Source: JAFGIN01 sp050301235 (GTDB lineage: Bacteria; Fibrobacterota; Chitinivibrionia; Chitinivibrionales; Chitinispirillaceae). Taken from it: a stretch of DNA of 64,000 bases. The translations under genes were made by a program, and so were the position numbers. Every line of letters begins with the position of its first letter. Position 1 is the stretch's first letter. The DNA lies in the NCBI GenBank assembly GCA_050301235.1, contig JBNKZD010000144.1:1-64000 (forward strand), in the 5' to 3' direction. The notes below the pieces were generated by a model. It was not told the DNA's origin and did not search any database. It saw only the letters and a program-made list of their open reading frames with translations. Below are positions 17,987-26,431 of this stretch, piece by piece.

Positions 17987-18008
17987 ATCAAGGCCACCCT
18001 TTACGGCA

Positions 18009-19466
18009 TTATATCTTTGCACTCACATACCGGGGAACGCCGGTTGCGATACCTTCAAACTCATATAGAACCGGGCCGATATGAAGTCCCGTTGAATCCA
18101 TAGTCAGTTCACGTATGGTACTCTCATGATAACCGCTTCTCAGCTTGAGTACCATCAGCGACTTGTGTATCTGCCCCCGATGCTCATAAAAAGCAAGATT
18201 AATGACCGAATCGGATATATACGAAACATCGAAGGCTGATGGTGCATTAGTAAAACCAAGCCCCCCCTGCTGGTTCAGGGTAAGCAGTGTAACTACCCCT
18301 TGTAGACTGAGAAAGCTTGTAAGTTCATGAAGATGTACTGAAAGGAAACGTTCATCTGGAAGTGCATACGCATAACCGTTTATGCTATCAATGATTACCA
18401 GCGATATATTATTTTCGATCACCGCACCGGAAACCATGTTGCTGAATTCGCCCGCTGTAAGCTCGGCCGGATCAATCTGACTGATTGCAATTCGTCCATC
18501 GTCCATATAGGTTTTTATATCCATCCCCAGACCTATTGCCCGCTCGACAAGTGTCGAAACCCGTTCATCAAAACAGAAAATAAGCGAGTGTTCATTGCGC
18601 TGTGCTGCCGCAATTGCATACTGTGTTGCCAGAGATGTTTTGCCGGTGCCAGTCACACCCTGCACAAGAGTGACAGTTCCCCGTTCCAGACCACCATGCA
18701 AAAGGTGATCTATTTCGCTATTACCGATACTGATTGGCTCACGAGTAAACTGTCTGTGATGCTCAGAAGAGACAAGTCGGGGGAAAACTTTTAATCCGCC
18801 TCTGACAATAGTATAGTCGTGAAAACCGGAGACAAAAGAGTGACCGCGGAGCTTATCGATACGAAGACGACGGCGTTCGGGGCCATAGATTGGCTCAATC
18901 CGGCTCAATTCTATTTCACCATGCGCTATCGTTTTAAGCGGCGAATTGATTTCGACGATAGTATCGGTAATGATTGCTGTACGGTCATGCGATTCAAGAA
19001 AAGTTTTGAGTAACAAGAGCTGACTCTGATACCAGCGTAACTCTCCTGCGAGCAATCTGATTTCGCTGAGAGAATCAAAAACAACCCGTTGCGGATTATA
19101 CTCCTCTATCATCCTGACTAACTTCTCCATTATTTGTGGCAATTCAACTTCGGCCGGATACAGCATGGTTTGCCCGGTACCTGTTTTCTCTGTATGATAT
19201 AAAAGACGAGTTACAGTGATACCCTCAAGTGACCATCCGTGACTATGGGCAATCTGCCGGATTTCAACTTCTGATTCAGAAGTGCCAATATAAAGGCACT
19301 TTTCACCCATTTGAGCACCTTTTAAAAGAAATTGAAGCGAGAGGGTTGTTTTACCGCTACCACTTGCTCCATATATAGAATACATGTGATTACGCGGCAA
19401 ACCACCGTTAAGGACTTTGTCAAGACCCGGTATACCCGACTCCATGTACTCTTTCATTTCTATCAT
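18009..19466 (-). CDS. KaiC-family double-domain ATPase
   Basis: The 485-residue product has two RecA-like KaiC domains. Walker A motifs are G-A-S-G-S-G-K-T-T (about residue 33) and G-V-T-G-T-G-K-T-S (about 270); Walker B strands are V-V-F-D-S-L and V-I-I-D-S-I-N. The opening G-I-P-G-L-D-K-V-L-N-G-G-L is canonical. Where cyanobacterial KaiC has paired catalytic Glu residues, domain 1 reads T-S-E and domain 2 reads F-D-E. The autophosphorylation pair S-T appears as S-Y (D-V-S-Y-I-S-D-S). No kaiA or kaiB is present, so a circadian clock is not implied. KaiC-like proteins outside cyanobacteria often pair with histidine kinases, as here. Confidence 0.93.
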   Translation of the reverse strand: MIEMKEYMESGIPGLDKVLNGGLPRNHMYSIYGASGSGKTTLSLQFLLKGAQMGEKCLYIGTSESEVEIRQIAHSHGWSLEGITVTRLLYHTEKTGTGQTMLYPAEVELPQIMEKLVRMIEEYNPQRVVFDSLSEIRLLAGELRWYQSQLLLLKTFLESHDRTAIITDTIVEINSPLKTIAHGEIELSRIEPIYGPERRRLRIDKLRGHSFVSGFHDYTIVRGGLKVFPRLVSSEHHRQFTREPISIGNSEIDHLLHGGLERGTVTLVQGVTGTGKTSLATQYAIAAAQRNEHSLIFCFDERVSTLVERAIGLGMDIKTYMDDGRIAISQIDPAELTAGEFSNMVSGAVIENNISLVIIDSINGYAYALPDERFLSVHLHELTSFLSLQGVVTLLTLNQQGGLGFTNAPSAFDVSYISDSVINLAFYEHRGQIHKSLMVLKLRSGYHESTIRELTMDSTGLHIGPVLYEFEGIATGVPRYVSAKI

Positions 19467-19539
19467 AGTTTTTTCTACTCACTGAATGTGTAATTTTAGG
19501 CAGATACTGATTATGTCTGTTTTTGAAAAGAGTTAAAGG

Positions 19540-19563
19540 GATGTCCCCTGAACGAGGGACATC
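19540..19563 (-). terminator. Terminator-like hairpin downstream of glgA
   Basis: A perfect 8-bp stem (gatgtccc and gggacatc) with an 8-base loop lies just past the glgA stop. In the minus-strand direction it is followed by a T-rich run (ctttaactctttt), consistent with intrinsic termination between glgA and the KaiC-like gene. It would give the KaiC/kinase pair its own promoter or attenuated read-through. Confidence 0.6.
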
Positions 19564-19578
19564 ATGATTTTGCAGAAA

Positions 19579-21051
19579 TTACTTACTCCGTATATATTCA
19601 TACACCCCTAAATAGTGCCCACCGGGATCTTTCCATGAGTAGTCATATCGCATACAGTGTTTTATGAGGCTTCGAAAATCATCCGGGTAGGAGTACCATA
19701 GACCGATTGCACGTGAGAGGGCCGATTCCATTGCCGGAGGATCATTCTGGTAAAAAACGAATCCATTTCTTTTGTCAAATGGCATATCGGCATAGTCTTT
19801 ATCAAATATTGTATCGACCAGTCCACCTACTGCTCTCACGATGGGAATGGTTCCATATTTCAGACCTATCATTTGTGTAAGTCCGCAGGGCTCATAATTG
19901 CTTGGGACAATGATTAAATCAGCCCCAGCATAAATCAGATGAGAAAGTTCTTCATTAAACCCCAGTTCGATATGACAATCAGGACTATCGTTAAGTTCTG
20001 CTTTGAGGTGAGCAAACTGCTGACTAATGCTATGCTCCGGACTTTGACCCAGTAAAACGAACTGAGCACCATGGTTCAAGGCGTAAAAGATTGCATGGCG
20101 GATCAGATGCACTCCTTTTTGCGCATCCAGTCTTCCTACATAAGCAACAATGGGCTTGTACTGCTTGCTAAGCCAGAACCGGTCGCGCAATGCTTCCTTA
20201 TTGCCGTACTTTGCATCTATGTTGTTGATTGAGTATTTAACAGGTATGAAACGGTCAATTTCAGGATTCCAGACATCATAATCAACACCGTTGAGTATAC
20301 CCCCATATTTTCCCTGGTGCACTTCAAGAGTGTGTTGCAAGCCAAAACCCTGATCTGTATGGCGCGCTTCCCATGCATGATGTGGGGACACTGTGGTAAC
20401 AAAATTGGAGTAGACAATCCCACCCTTCATGAAGTTGACACCGTACGGGTTGAAATTGTCCCGGAGCTGCTCATAGGTAAAGTAGTAATCTGGTCTGTTA
20501 AGGCCTGTTGCAGAAAGGATGTCCCTTCCTCCCAACCCCTGATGCTTAAAATTGTGAATGGTATAACAGACCCGCAGGTAATCCATATTCTGATATTTGT
20601 AAATTTCATAGAGCATCACCGGAACAAGTCCGGTCTGCCAGTCATGACAATGAATAATATCAGGTCGTTTACCGGATTTAAACATGAATTCCAGTGCTGC
20701 TTTACTGAAAAAAGCAAAACGCATGAAATCATCGTTTGCCCCGTAGAAAGTATTGCGATTGAAAAAATTATCATTTGAGTGGGGTTCAATAAAATAACAC
20801 CTGCGTCCGTGAACTTCTCCGTAATGTACTGTGCAGTGTATGGCAGCATTATACCAGGGTACCCACAAGTCGTACATCATGACACTCAGCCCCCAGATCT
20901 GATCGTAGCGAAGCATATCGTATTTAGGCAGAATAATCTCTACCGAATTGCCTCGAATTTCAAGCTCTCTGCTTAACCCATTGACAACGTCTGCAAGTCC
21001 GCCGACCTTGGCCACCGGAGCCAGCTCTGTGGTTATCTGGATAATATACAT
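19579..21051 (-). CDS. glgA: Glycogen synthase GlgA (GT5)
   Basis: The 490-residue product matches GlgA over its full length. GlgA adds glucose from ADP-glucose to the non-reducing end of alpha-1,4-glucan. The N-terminal substrate loop reads T-E-L-A-P-V-A-K-V-G-G-L-A-D-V. The C-terminal GT-B half has V-G-R-L-D-A-Q-K-G and the acid motif E-P-C-G-L-T-Q-M-I-G-L-K-Y-G-T. V-C-Y-T-I-H-N-F-K-H-Q-G and H-C-H-D-W-Q-T-G are also classical. No other glg gene lies nearby. Co-orientation with the KaiC/kinase pair may be chance. Confidence 0.96.
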   Translation of the reverse strand: MYIIQITTELAPVAKVGGLADVVNGLSRELEIRGNSVEIILPKYDMLRYDQIWGLSVMMYDLWVPWYNAAIHCTVHYGEVHGRRCYFIEPHSNDNFFNRNTFYGANDDFMRFAFFSKAALEFMFKSGKRPDIIHCHDWQTGLVPVMLYEIYKYQNMDYLRVCYTIHNFKHQGLGGRDILSATGLNRPDYYFTYEQLRDNFNPYGVNFMKGGIVYSNFVTTVSPHHAWEARHTDQGFGLQHTLEVHQGKYGGILNGVDYDVWNPEIDRFIPVKYSINNIDAKYGNKEALRDRFWLSKQYKPIVAYVGRLDAQKGVHLIRHAIFYALNHGAQFVLLGQSPEHSISQQFAHLKAELNDSPDCHIELGFNEELSHLIYAGADLIIVPSNYEPCGLTQMIGLKYGTIPIVRAVGGLVDTIFDKDYADMPFDKRNGFVFYQNDPPAMESALSRAIGLWYSYPDDFRSLIKHCMRYDYSWKDPGGHYLGVYEYIRSK

Positions 21052-21298
21052 AAGGTGATTCCTTGGTTTTTTCCCGCAATTTTAAATGTAGTTGTTCAGT
21101 GCTAATATTCAGAAAACAGCAGAGGATTCCTCGCAAAAAGCTTACGGATTACATCTTAAGATACTAAAAGCAAAACCCGCTCCCGGTGGCACAAAAAAAT
21201 ACGACATTCAGGCATTTCCGGCTCACAATAATCATAACTTTGAGTCGAATAATTTTTACAATTTTCAAAGTTATTCAATAACATTCAGGAATTAATCA

Positions 21299-21805
21299 AT
21301 GGAGTTCTGGGATATACTCGATAGTGAAGGGAAAAAAACCGGTAAAACTATTCAAAGGGGTACAAAGCTTCAACAAAACGAATATCACCTTGTTGTTCAC
21401 ATCTGGATAGTTGATTTTCATGGCAATATACTTATCCAAAAGAGGGCAAAGGATCTCGATTGGATGCCCGGGGTCTGGGCGGTTACCAGTGGCGCTGTGA
21501 AGAAAAACGAAACAAGTATTGATGCTGCGATTAGACAAACAGGTGAAGAACTCGGGCTTCATCTCAAGTCTTTCAATATTGTCAAATTGAGAAGTATTAA
21601 AATTAAAAATCAATTCACCGATATTTATCTTGTTCCAGGTTCCAGAGAAGATTTTCTGCCTGTAATTTTAGGTAAGCATGTAGCTGATGCATTCTGGACC
21701 AGCTGGCGTGGAATGACCGAGATGCAAAATAGAAATGAATTTGTGTATTATGAGTACCTTGATGAATTGAAGACTGCAATTTCACTCACCTCCACGGATC
21801 ATTAA
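21299..21805 (+). CDS. Nudix hydrolase, IDI-like subgroup
   Basis: The 168-residue product begins F-W-D-I-L-D-S-E-G-K-K-T-G, typical of Nudix proteins related to YfcD and isopentenyl diphosphate isomerase. Its Nudix box runs from G-A-V-K-K-N-E to R-Q-T-G-E-E-L-G-L; the consensus R-E-U-x-E-E-x-G is R-Q-T-G-E-E-L-G, so the first box Glu is Gln while the two metal-binding Glu are kept. It probably hydrolyses a nucleoside- or prenyl-diphosphate-type substrate in the cytoplasm. A caggaatt site precedes the ATG. The last 24 bases overlap the convergent BON-protein gene. Confidence 0.87.
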   Translation: MEFWDILDSEGKKTGKTIQRGTKLQQNEYHLVVHIWIVDFHGNILIQKRAKDLDWMPGVWAVTSGAVKKNETSIDAAIRQTGEELGLHLKSFNIVKLRSIKIKNQFTDIYLVPGSREDFLPVILGKHVADAFWTSWRGMTEMQNRNEFVYYEYLDELKTAISLTSTDH

Positions 21806-22453
21806 TTTGTTATCGACATGTATCACTCCCTGAGTATATCGGGCAATGTCCTCGGCAACATCAAAAGCACTTCGGGTTGATACAGTTCCTGTCAGGCGAA
21901 CACTTCCATTCCAGACCTCAACAGTGATCGAGTTAACATTTAGAGCTGCATTCCTGTTCAGCAATCCGGTGATATCCTGACCGATTCTTTCATCTTTAAT
22001 GTCAACGGTAGGAATTACAACCAGCTTATTGATAATTGCAACTATTCCGCCGGCATTCTGCACGAGCTGTTCCGCTCTGAATTTTTTCCACAATGAATCA
22101 ACAGAACCTTCAAGAAAAACCCTGCCTTCCTGAACAAATGTTACAATGCGTTCCAGAAAAATATCCGGATCACAAACCAGAGCACGCAGAACATTATCTC
22201 TGATTGCATCATCGGAAGGAATTTTGAATTCGGGTGGAAAATCTATTCTAAGTTGATTGTCGATTGCGGTAACTCCAAAAACCCCCCAGACATCCAATTC
22301 TGCGGCTTCCCGAGCCTGGTATGATTGAACACTTCCTGTCATCACCACCAGACCATCATCTATCTCGAATTTTATTTTATTTGCCTTCAATCGGGAATCT
22401 CTGATAAGATTTTCCTGAATATCATTTTTAATTTCTGAATTGCTTCTTGGCAT
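21782..22453 (-). CDS. Triple BON-domain protein
   Basis: From the ATG at 22453, which a strong ggagggg site supports over the upstream ATG at 22498, the product has 223 residues and three BON modules of about 70 residues. Each has the alternating pattern V-x-G-x-V (V-V-M-T-G-S-V-Q-S, V-F-L-E-G-S-V-D-S, V-R-L-T-G-T-V-S-T) followed by a helix and D-N-x-L (I-D-N-Q-L, V-D-N-K-L). BON domains bind phospholipid and are found in OsmY and related envelope-stress proteins. No signal peptide is visible, so the location is uncertain. Confidence 0.88.
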   Translation of the reverse strand: MPRSNSEIKNDIQENLIRDSRLKANKIKFEIDDGLVVMTGSVQSYQAREAAELDVWGVFGVTAIDNQLRIDFPPEFKIPSDDAIRDNVLRALVCDPDIFLERIVTFVQEGRVFLEGSVDSLWKKFRAEQLVQNAGGIVAIINKLVVIPTVDIKDERIGQDITGLLNRNAALNVNSITVEVWNGSVRLTGTVSTRSAFDVAEDIARYTQGVIHVDNKLMIRGGE

Positions 22454-22703
22454 ATCCCCTCCATCATATAACGATGAAATGCGCAAAGGAAATGCCACTA
22501 TGGTGTTACATTTATGTCTCGTAATAGTTCAATATTAAGAATTATAGTCTCAATACTGCGCATACAAAATCAACCCATTTTGAATGAATTCCAGTTTCAA
22601 TCCAACGTTTTTCTGGAAATTAAGTATACAAAGCTATTGGCAATTCGCTAGTTGAATTGTATAATAAGAAAAACTTCTCAATAATTAATAAACAGGATTT
22701 TCT

Positions 22704-24404
22704 ATGCTACACAACTTCAGTCTTGCAAAAAAGCTCTTAATCCCCCTGATAGTAGTAATTTCGGGATTTTCCTTTTATGGCTGGTATAGCTATCATGTCA
22801 TTAATGAAATTAAAATAAACGGGATGACGTATAAAAAAATTGTTCTGGGAAAAGATCTTGTTGCTGATATTTTGCCACCACCAGAGTATGTTATAGAATC
22901 TTATTTGACAGCGATTGAATTAAAAGACAATATCAATAATGAAAAAAAGACACGTGAGCTGTCTGATTATCTGGTTAACAATCTCAAAAAGGCATATTTC
23001 GACAGGCATGAATTCTGGATAACTGATAAGTTGTACCTTCAGGCCGAAAAAGAACTGCAACATGAACTCTTTGAGAACAGTTTCAAACCTGTTGATCAAT
23101 TTTACCAGATAATCGAGAAAAAATTTCTCCCTGCAATTACAGCCAAAAATGCTGATTTGGCAACTAAAATTTTAGATGACGAATTAAAGCCTCTATATGA
23201 TCAGCACAGAGCAAGTATCAATAGTGCTGTTACAATGGCAAATACAGCAAATGCTTCGATTGAGAGATCTGTCGTAAAAGATATAAATGCTGGTTTCATC
23301 AAACTAATAGCAATATTTCTTTTTTCAGCAGCTGCAGGAATCATAACAATGTTAATGATAACCACTATGATTGTAAAAAATGTAAAATTGATAAAATCAA
23401 GAGTTCAGGATATTGCTGAAGGAGAAGGGGACCTTACCAGGCGGCTTCCTGTCGATAGTGAAGATGAAATTGGTGCAATAGCGGTTTACTTTAACACTTT
23501 TGTTAATAAACTGCAGGGAATTATAACTGGGTTTAAAAGCAATGCTATTAGTGTGGCAGCCTCTGCCACTGAACTTTCAGCTATCAGTGCACAAACCAGT
23601 CAGAATGTACAAACGATGTCAGAAAAAACCACTACAGTAGCAGCGGCAGTGGAACAAATGAGTGGCACCACTGGCATGGTTGCTGAAGGGATGGAACAGG
23701 CAAGTTCAAGACTTTCCGATGTAGCTGCTGCAACTGAAGAGTTGAATGCAACTGTTTCCGACATTGCTAATAATGCCGAAAATGCACGTACTATTAGTTT
23801 GAATGCTACCAGGCAGGGAGTATCAGCGACTGAGACGGTCAAAAATCTGGGTATTGCTGCACAAGAAATCAGTGTTTTTGCCGAAACAATAACAAACATC
23901 TCAGCACAAACGAATCTTCTGGCACTCAATGCCACCATTGAAGCAGCACGTGCAGGAACAGCCGGTAAAGGGTTTGCAGTAGTAGCAAATGAAATTAAAA
24001 CACTTGCAGAACAGACTGCAGAGGCAACAAATGAAATCAGGGAGAAAATTGCAGGTATCCAGGGTGCTACCAGAGGTGCAATTTCAGATATTGAGAACAT
24101 TTCCAATGTTATAAAAGAAGTTGATTCCATAATTGTTACCATTGCAACTGCTATTGAAGAGCAGGCTACTGTTACCAAAGAAGTAGCCACTAATATTGCA
24201 CAAGCCTCCTCTAGTGTGCATGAAGCTAATAATCAGGTAAGGCAAACAGCCGCCGTCTCGGTAAGTATAGCCAAGGAAATATCTGATGTAGATACTGCAT
24301 CATCTGAAATCAGGGGCAGTGGAAAACAGGTAAATGAAAGTGCCGTTGAACTTTCACAGCTATCAGAACAACTGAAAATGAGTTTGTCACAATTTAAGAT
24401 TTAA
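22704..24404 (+). CDS. Methyl-accepting chemotaxis protein
   Basis: The 566-residue receptor has an N-terminal membrane helix (about 9-29), a periplasmic helical sensor of about 165 residues, a second helix (about 197-219), a HAMP domain (I-A-E-G-E-G-D-L-T-R-R-L) and a long cytoplasmic signalling hairpin. The kinase-interacting tip reads F-A-E-T-I-T-N-I-S-A-Q-T-N-L-L-A-L-N-A and then E-A-A-R-A-G, the invariant MCP core. Typical Gln/Glu methylation-helix repeats flank it. The ligand is unknown. No che genes are in the window, so it must feed an unlinked chemosensory array. Confidence 0.95.
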   Translation: MLHNFSLAKKLLIPLIVVISGFSFYGWYSYHVINEIKINGMTYKKIVLGKDLVADILPPPEYVIESYLTAIELKDNINNEKKTRELSDYLVNNLKKAYFDRHEFWITDKLYLQAEKELQHELFENSFKPVDQFYQIIEKKFLPAITAKNADLATKILDDELKPLYDQHRASINSAVTMANTANASIERSVVKDINAGFIKLIAIFLFSAAAGIITMLMITTMIVKNVKLIKSRVQDIAEGEGDLTRRLPVDSEDEIGAIAVYFNTFVNKLQGIITGFKSNAISVAASATELSAISAQTSQNVQTMSEKTTTVAAAVEQMSGTTGMVAEGMEQASSRLSDVAAATEELNATVSDIANNAENARTISLNATRQGVSATETVKNLGIAAQEISVFAETITNISAQTNLLALNATIEAARAGTAGKGFAVVANEIKTLAEQTAEATNEIREKIAGIQGATRGAISDIENISNVIKEVDSIIVTIATAIEEQATVTKEVATNIAQASSSVHEANNQVRQTAAVSVSIAKEISDVDTASSEIRGSGKQVNESAVELSQLSEQLKMSLSQFKI

Positions 24405-24509
24405 ACTATAACCCCGCTATAATTCAGAAAAAGTATAATGCGTAAATTAAAATAAATTACAATACACTACATAGAATCAACAAATTCTTCAAAAAGTGCC
24501 ATTACAAAA

Positions 24510-24611
24510 ATGACAATAAGTAGCTACTCCGCGAAAACAGGACCTAATGGTTTGAAACTTATTGAGGTTAACTCAGTGGAAGATGCGATAGCGTGGTTGA
24601 AAACAAACTGA
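24510..24611 (+). pseudogene. Possible C-terminal gene remnant (33 codons)
   Basis: A short frame ends K-L-I-E-V-N-S-V-E-D-A-I-A-W-L-K, which reads like the C-terminal strand-helix of a larger enzyme and not like random translation. There is no convincing start or ribosome-binding site. The remainder of the 24405-24819 gap holds a small inverted repeat (cggctat and atagccg, about 24635-24665) and the merR promoter. Confidence 0.25.
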
Positions 24612-24747
24612 TACTATTTCACCACAAAACGACCTAACAACAGCGGCTATTCTTCATTATAACCGCGGATAGCCGTAACCCATTTATTTCTCAATATTGC
24701 CCCATTCATCTGCATTCTACTCCAGGTTTGTGAAAACTATTTTTTTC

Positions 24748-24795
24748 TTGACTCTCCACCCACTGGAGAGCTGTATCTTTATATCGTGAGCTCAC
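24748..24795 (+). promoter_or_regulatory. MerR-type promoter with operator palindrome
   Basis: A -35-like ttgact (24748) and a -10-like tatctt (24774) are about 19-20 bases apart, the over-long spacing typical of MerR-controlled promoters. The spacer holds a perfect 7-bp inverted repeat, ctctcca and tggagag (24752-24770). A second 10-base palindrome, gtgagctcac (24786-24795), lies near the expected transcript start. The arrangement suggests autoregulation of the regulator beginning at 24820. Confidence 0.6.
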
Positions 24796-24819
24796 AATTT
24801 ATCCAAATCTGGAGTTGAA

Positions 24820-25635
24820 ATGCTGAAAATCGGAGATTTTTCACGATTGGGACGGGTTACGATCAAAACACTTCGGTACTGGGATGAGATCGGGTTGTTA
24901 AAACCTGATTTCGTTAACCAGGAGAACGGTTACCGGTATTATTCTCCCGAAAAGCTTGCTGTTATTCATCAGATTCAGCAGATGAAAGAACTTGGGTTAT
25001 ATCTTGAGGATATTGCTGAAGTTCTTAGAAAAGGGATGCAGAAAAACCGGTGGATCGATCTGCTCCGATCCAGACGTCAGTCTCTTATTGAAGAGCTTCA
25101 ACTCTGTCAAACTACAATTACAAAAATCGACCAGATGATTTTGATGGCCGAAACGGAGGAAACAATGTCTACTATTGAAATTCGTGAGCTTCCAGAAGTG
25201 ATCGTTGCTTCGATGAGAACCACTATCCCCTCATATAACGCACTCTTTTCAATTGTTCCACCAATGGGCGAAATCATGATTAAGCAGGGTGCTGTATGCC
25301 GCATACCAGAGTACTGTTTCAACATCTACCATGATGGTGAATACCGGGAAAAAGATATCGATGTTGAAATATGTCAATCGGTTGTCGAAGCCCGCAATGA
25401 CAGTGACGGAGTGGTTTACAAAAAGATTCCTTCTGTAAAAACTGCTGCAGTTATCATGCATAAAGGTCCTTACGAAAAACTTGGCAAAAGTTATGCAGAA
25501 ATATTTTCATGGATTGAAGAGAACGGGTATGTAATTGATGGGAACCCCCGTGAATCCTATATAGATGGGTGCTGGAATAGAGAAGACCCGGAGGATTGGC
25601 GGACGGAAATTCAGGTTCCGGTAAAGAAAGAATAG
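24820..25635 (+). CDS. MerR-family regulator with GyrI-like effector domain
   Basis: The 271-residue product starts with a MerR winged helix-turn-helix (I-G-D-F-S-R-L-G, then T-L-R-Y-W-D-E-I-G-L-L-K-P, then Y-R-Y-Y-S-P-E-K-L). A dimerisation coiled coil follows (about 75-110), and residues of about 118-271 resemble the GyrI/BmrR-type effector-binding fold. Such regulators sense amphipathic small molecules and twist over-spaced promoters. A candidate target lies directly upstream. The acidic residue expected for cation binding cannot be assigned with certainty. No efflux pump gene is adjacent. Confidence 0.9.
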   Translation: MLKIGDFSRLGRVTIKTLRYWDEIGLLKPDFVNQENGYRYYSPEKLAVIHQIQQMKELGLYLEDIAEVLRKGMQKNRWIDLLRSRRQSLIEELQLCQTTITKIDQMILMAETEETMSTIEIRELPEVIVASMRTTIPSYNALFSIVPPMGEIMIKQGAVCRIPEYCFNIYHDGEYREKDIDVEICQSVVEARNDSDGVVYKKIPSVKTAAVIMHKGPYEKLGKSYAEIFSWIEENGYVIDGNPRESYIDGCWNREDPEDWRTEIQVPVKKE

Positions 25636-25655
25636 TTTTTTCAGATTGATCCTGG

Positions 25656-25687
25656 GGGTAAAGAAGTTTCCTGCTGCTTCTTTACCC
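25656..25687. terminator. Bidirectional-looking terminator
   Basis: Gggtaaagaag pairs with cttctttaccc across a 10-base loop, an 11-bp perfect stem followed by tttaataaa. It sits between the convergent merR-type gene and the lipoprotein gene at 25702 and could serve both. Confidence 0.7.
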
Positions 25688-25701
25688 TTTAATAAACATC
25701 C

Positions 25702-26205
25702 TCAACCCCGATACGAAACCGTTCCGTTTGACACATGTAATTTTACAGAAGTAATCATCCTGTTGATCTGGCCAGTCATCATAAATTGATCCGCATAGTC
25801 CAGCGTTATATCCCAGAGACTTCCCGGCTGATCGATTCTATAGATCAGTTCAAAAGTTTCTTCTCTGGCTGGCGATTTTGGATTTGTTGCAGCAAGTGGC
25901 ACTACCGGAAGACCTACACTTCTTGGTTTTAAAAACATACCGCTGTCATTAAGACGATATACCCAGTTACGGATATTGAATTCCCGGTACTCGTTCATCC
26001 GGTTTTTAACAACTCCATTAACTTTTAGAAAGCGTGACTCCATGTCAAAAACCGCACCAGTCAGTTTTACACTCACTTTGAATGTCACATTACGCACATC
26101 CATGTAGGTAATTTCTATCCAATCCCCTTGCTTAACAGGTTTGGAACAGCTGAAAATGATGGCAAGTGAAAAAGATGCAAGCATAACTGCAATTCGATGG
26201 AACAT
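25702..26205 (-). CDS. Lipoprotein of unknown function
   Basis: The 167-residue product has a signal peptide with lipobox I-F-S-C at about residue 20, and a strong aaggag site before the ATG. The mature part is predicted all-beta, resembling FxLYD/DUF-type small envelope domains (V-K-L-T-G-A-V-F-D then V-N-G-V-V-K-N). No catalytic motif is visible. It stands alone between the terminator and the ParA-type operon. Confidence 0.6.
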   Translation of the reverse strand: MFHRIAVMLASFSLAIIFSCSKPVKQGDWIEITYMDVRNVTFKVSVKLTGAVFDMESRFLKVNGVVKNRMNEYREFNIRNWVYRLNDSGMFLKPRSVGLPVVPLAATNPKSPAREETFELIYRIDQPGSLWDITLDYADQFMMTGQINRMITSVKLHVSNGTVSYRG

Positions 26206-26431
26206 CCCAGCACTCCTTGTTCAAAGGATCAACTTTATAATATACCCCAAAAATGTTTGGTTTGAGGTCAAAAGATATTCTAATGAATGCAGAAAGAAAT
26301 GATGGTTGTAAAATAGCTGTTTTTATTCAAAAAGTCAAAAATTTTACAGATCAATGCGATGAAGACTGTGATTCGATAAAAAAAATTATTGTATCAGTCT
26401 GCAAAATTATCAACCTTGCAAAATTGCAGTT

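Noticed and set aside
18009..19466. Circadian clock operon
   Set aside because: Only a KaiC-like protein is present; kaiA and kaiB are absent and key residues differ.
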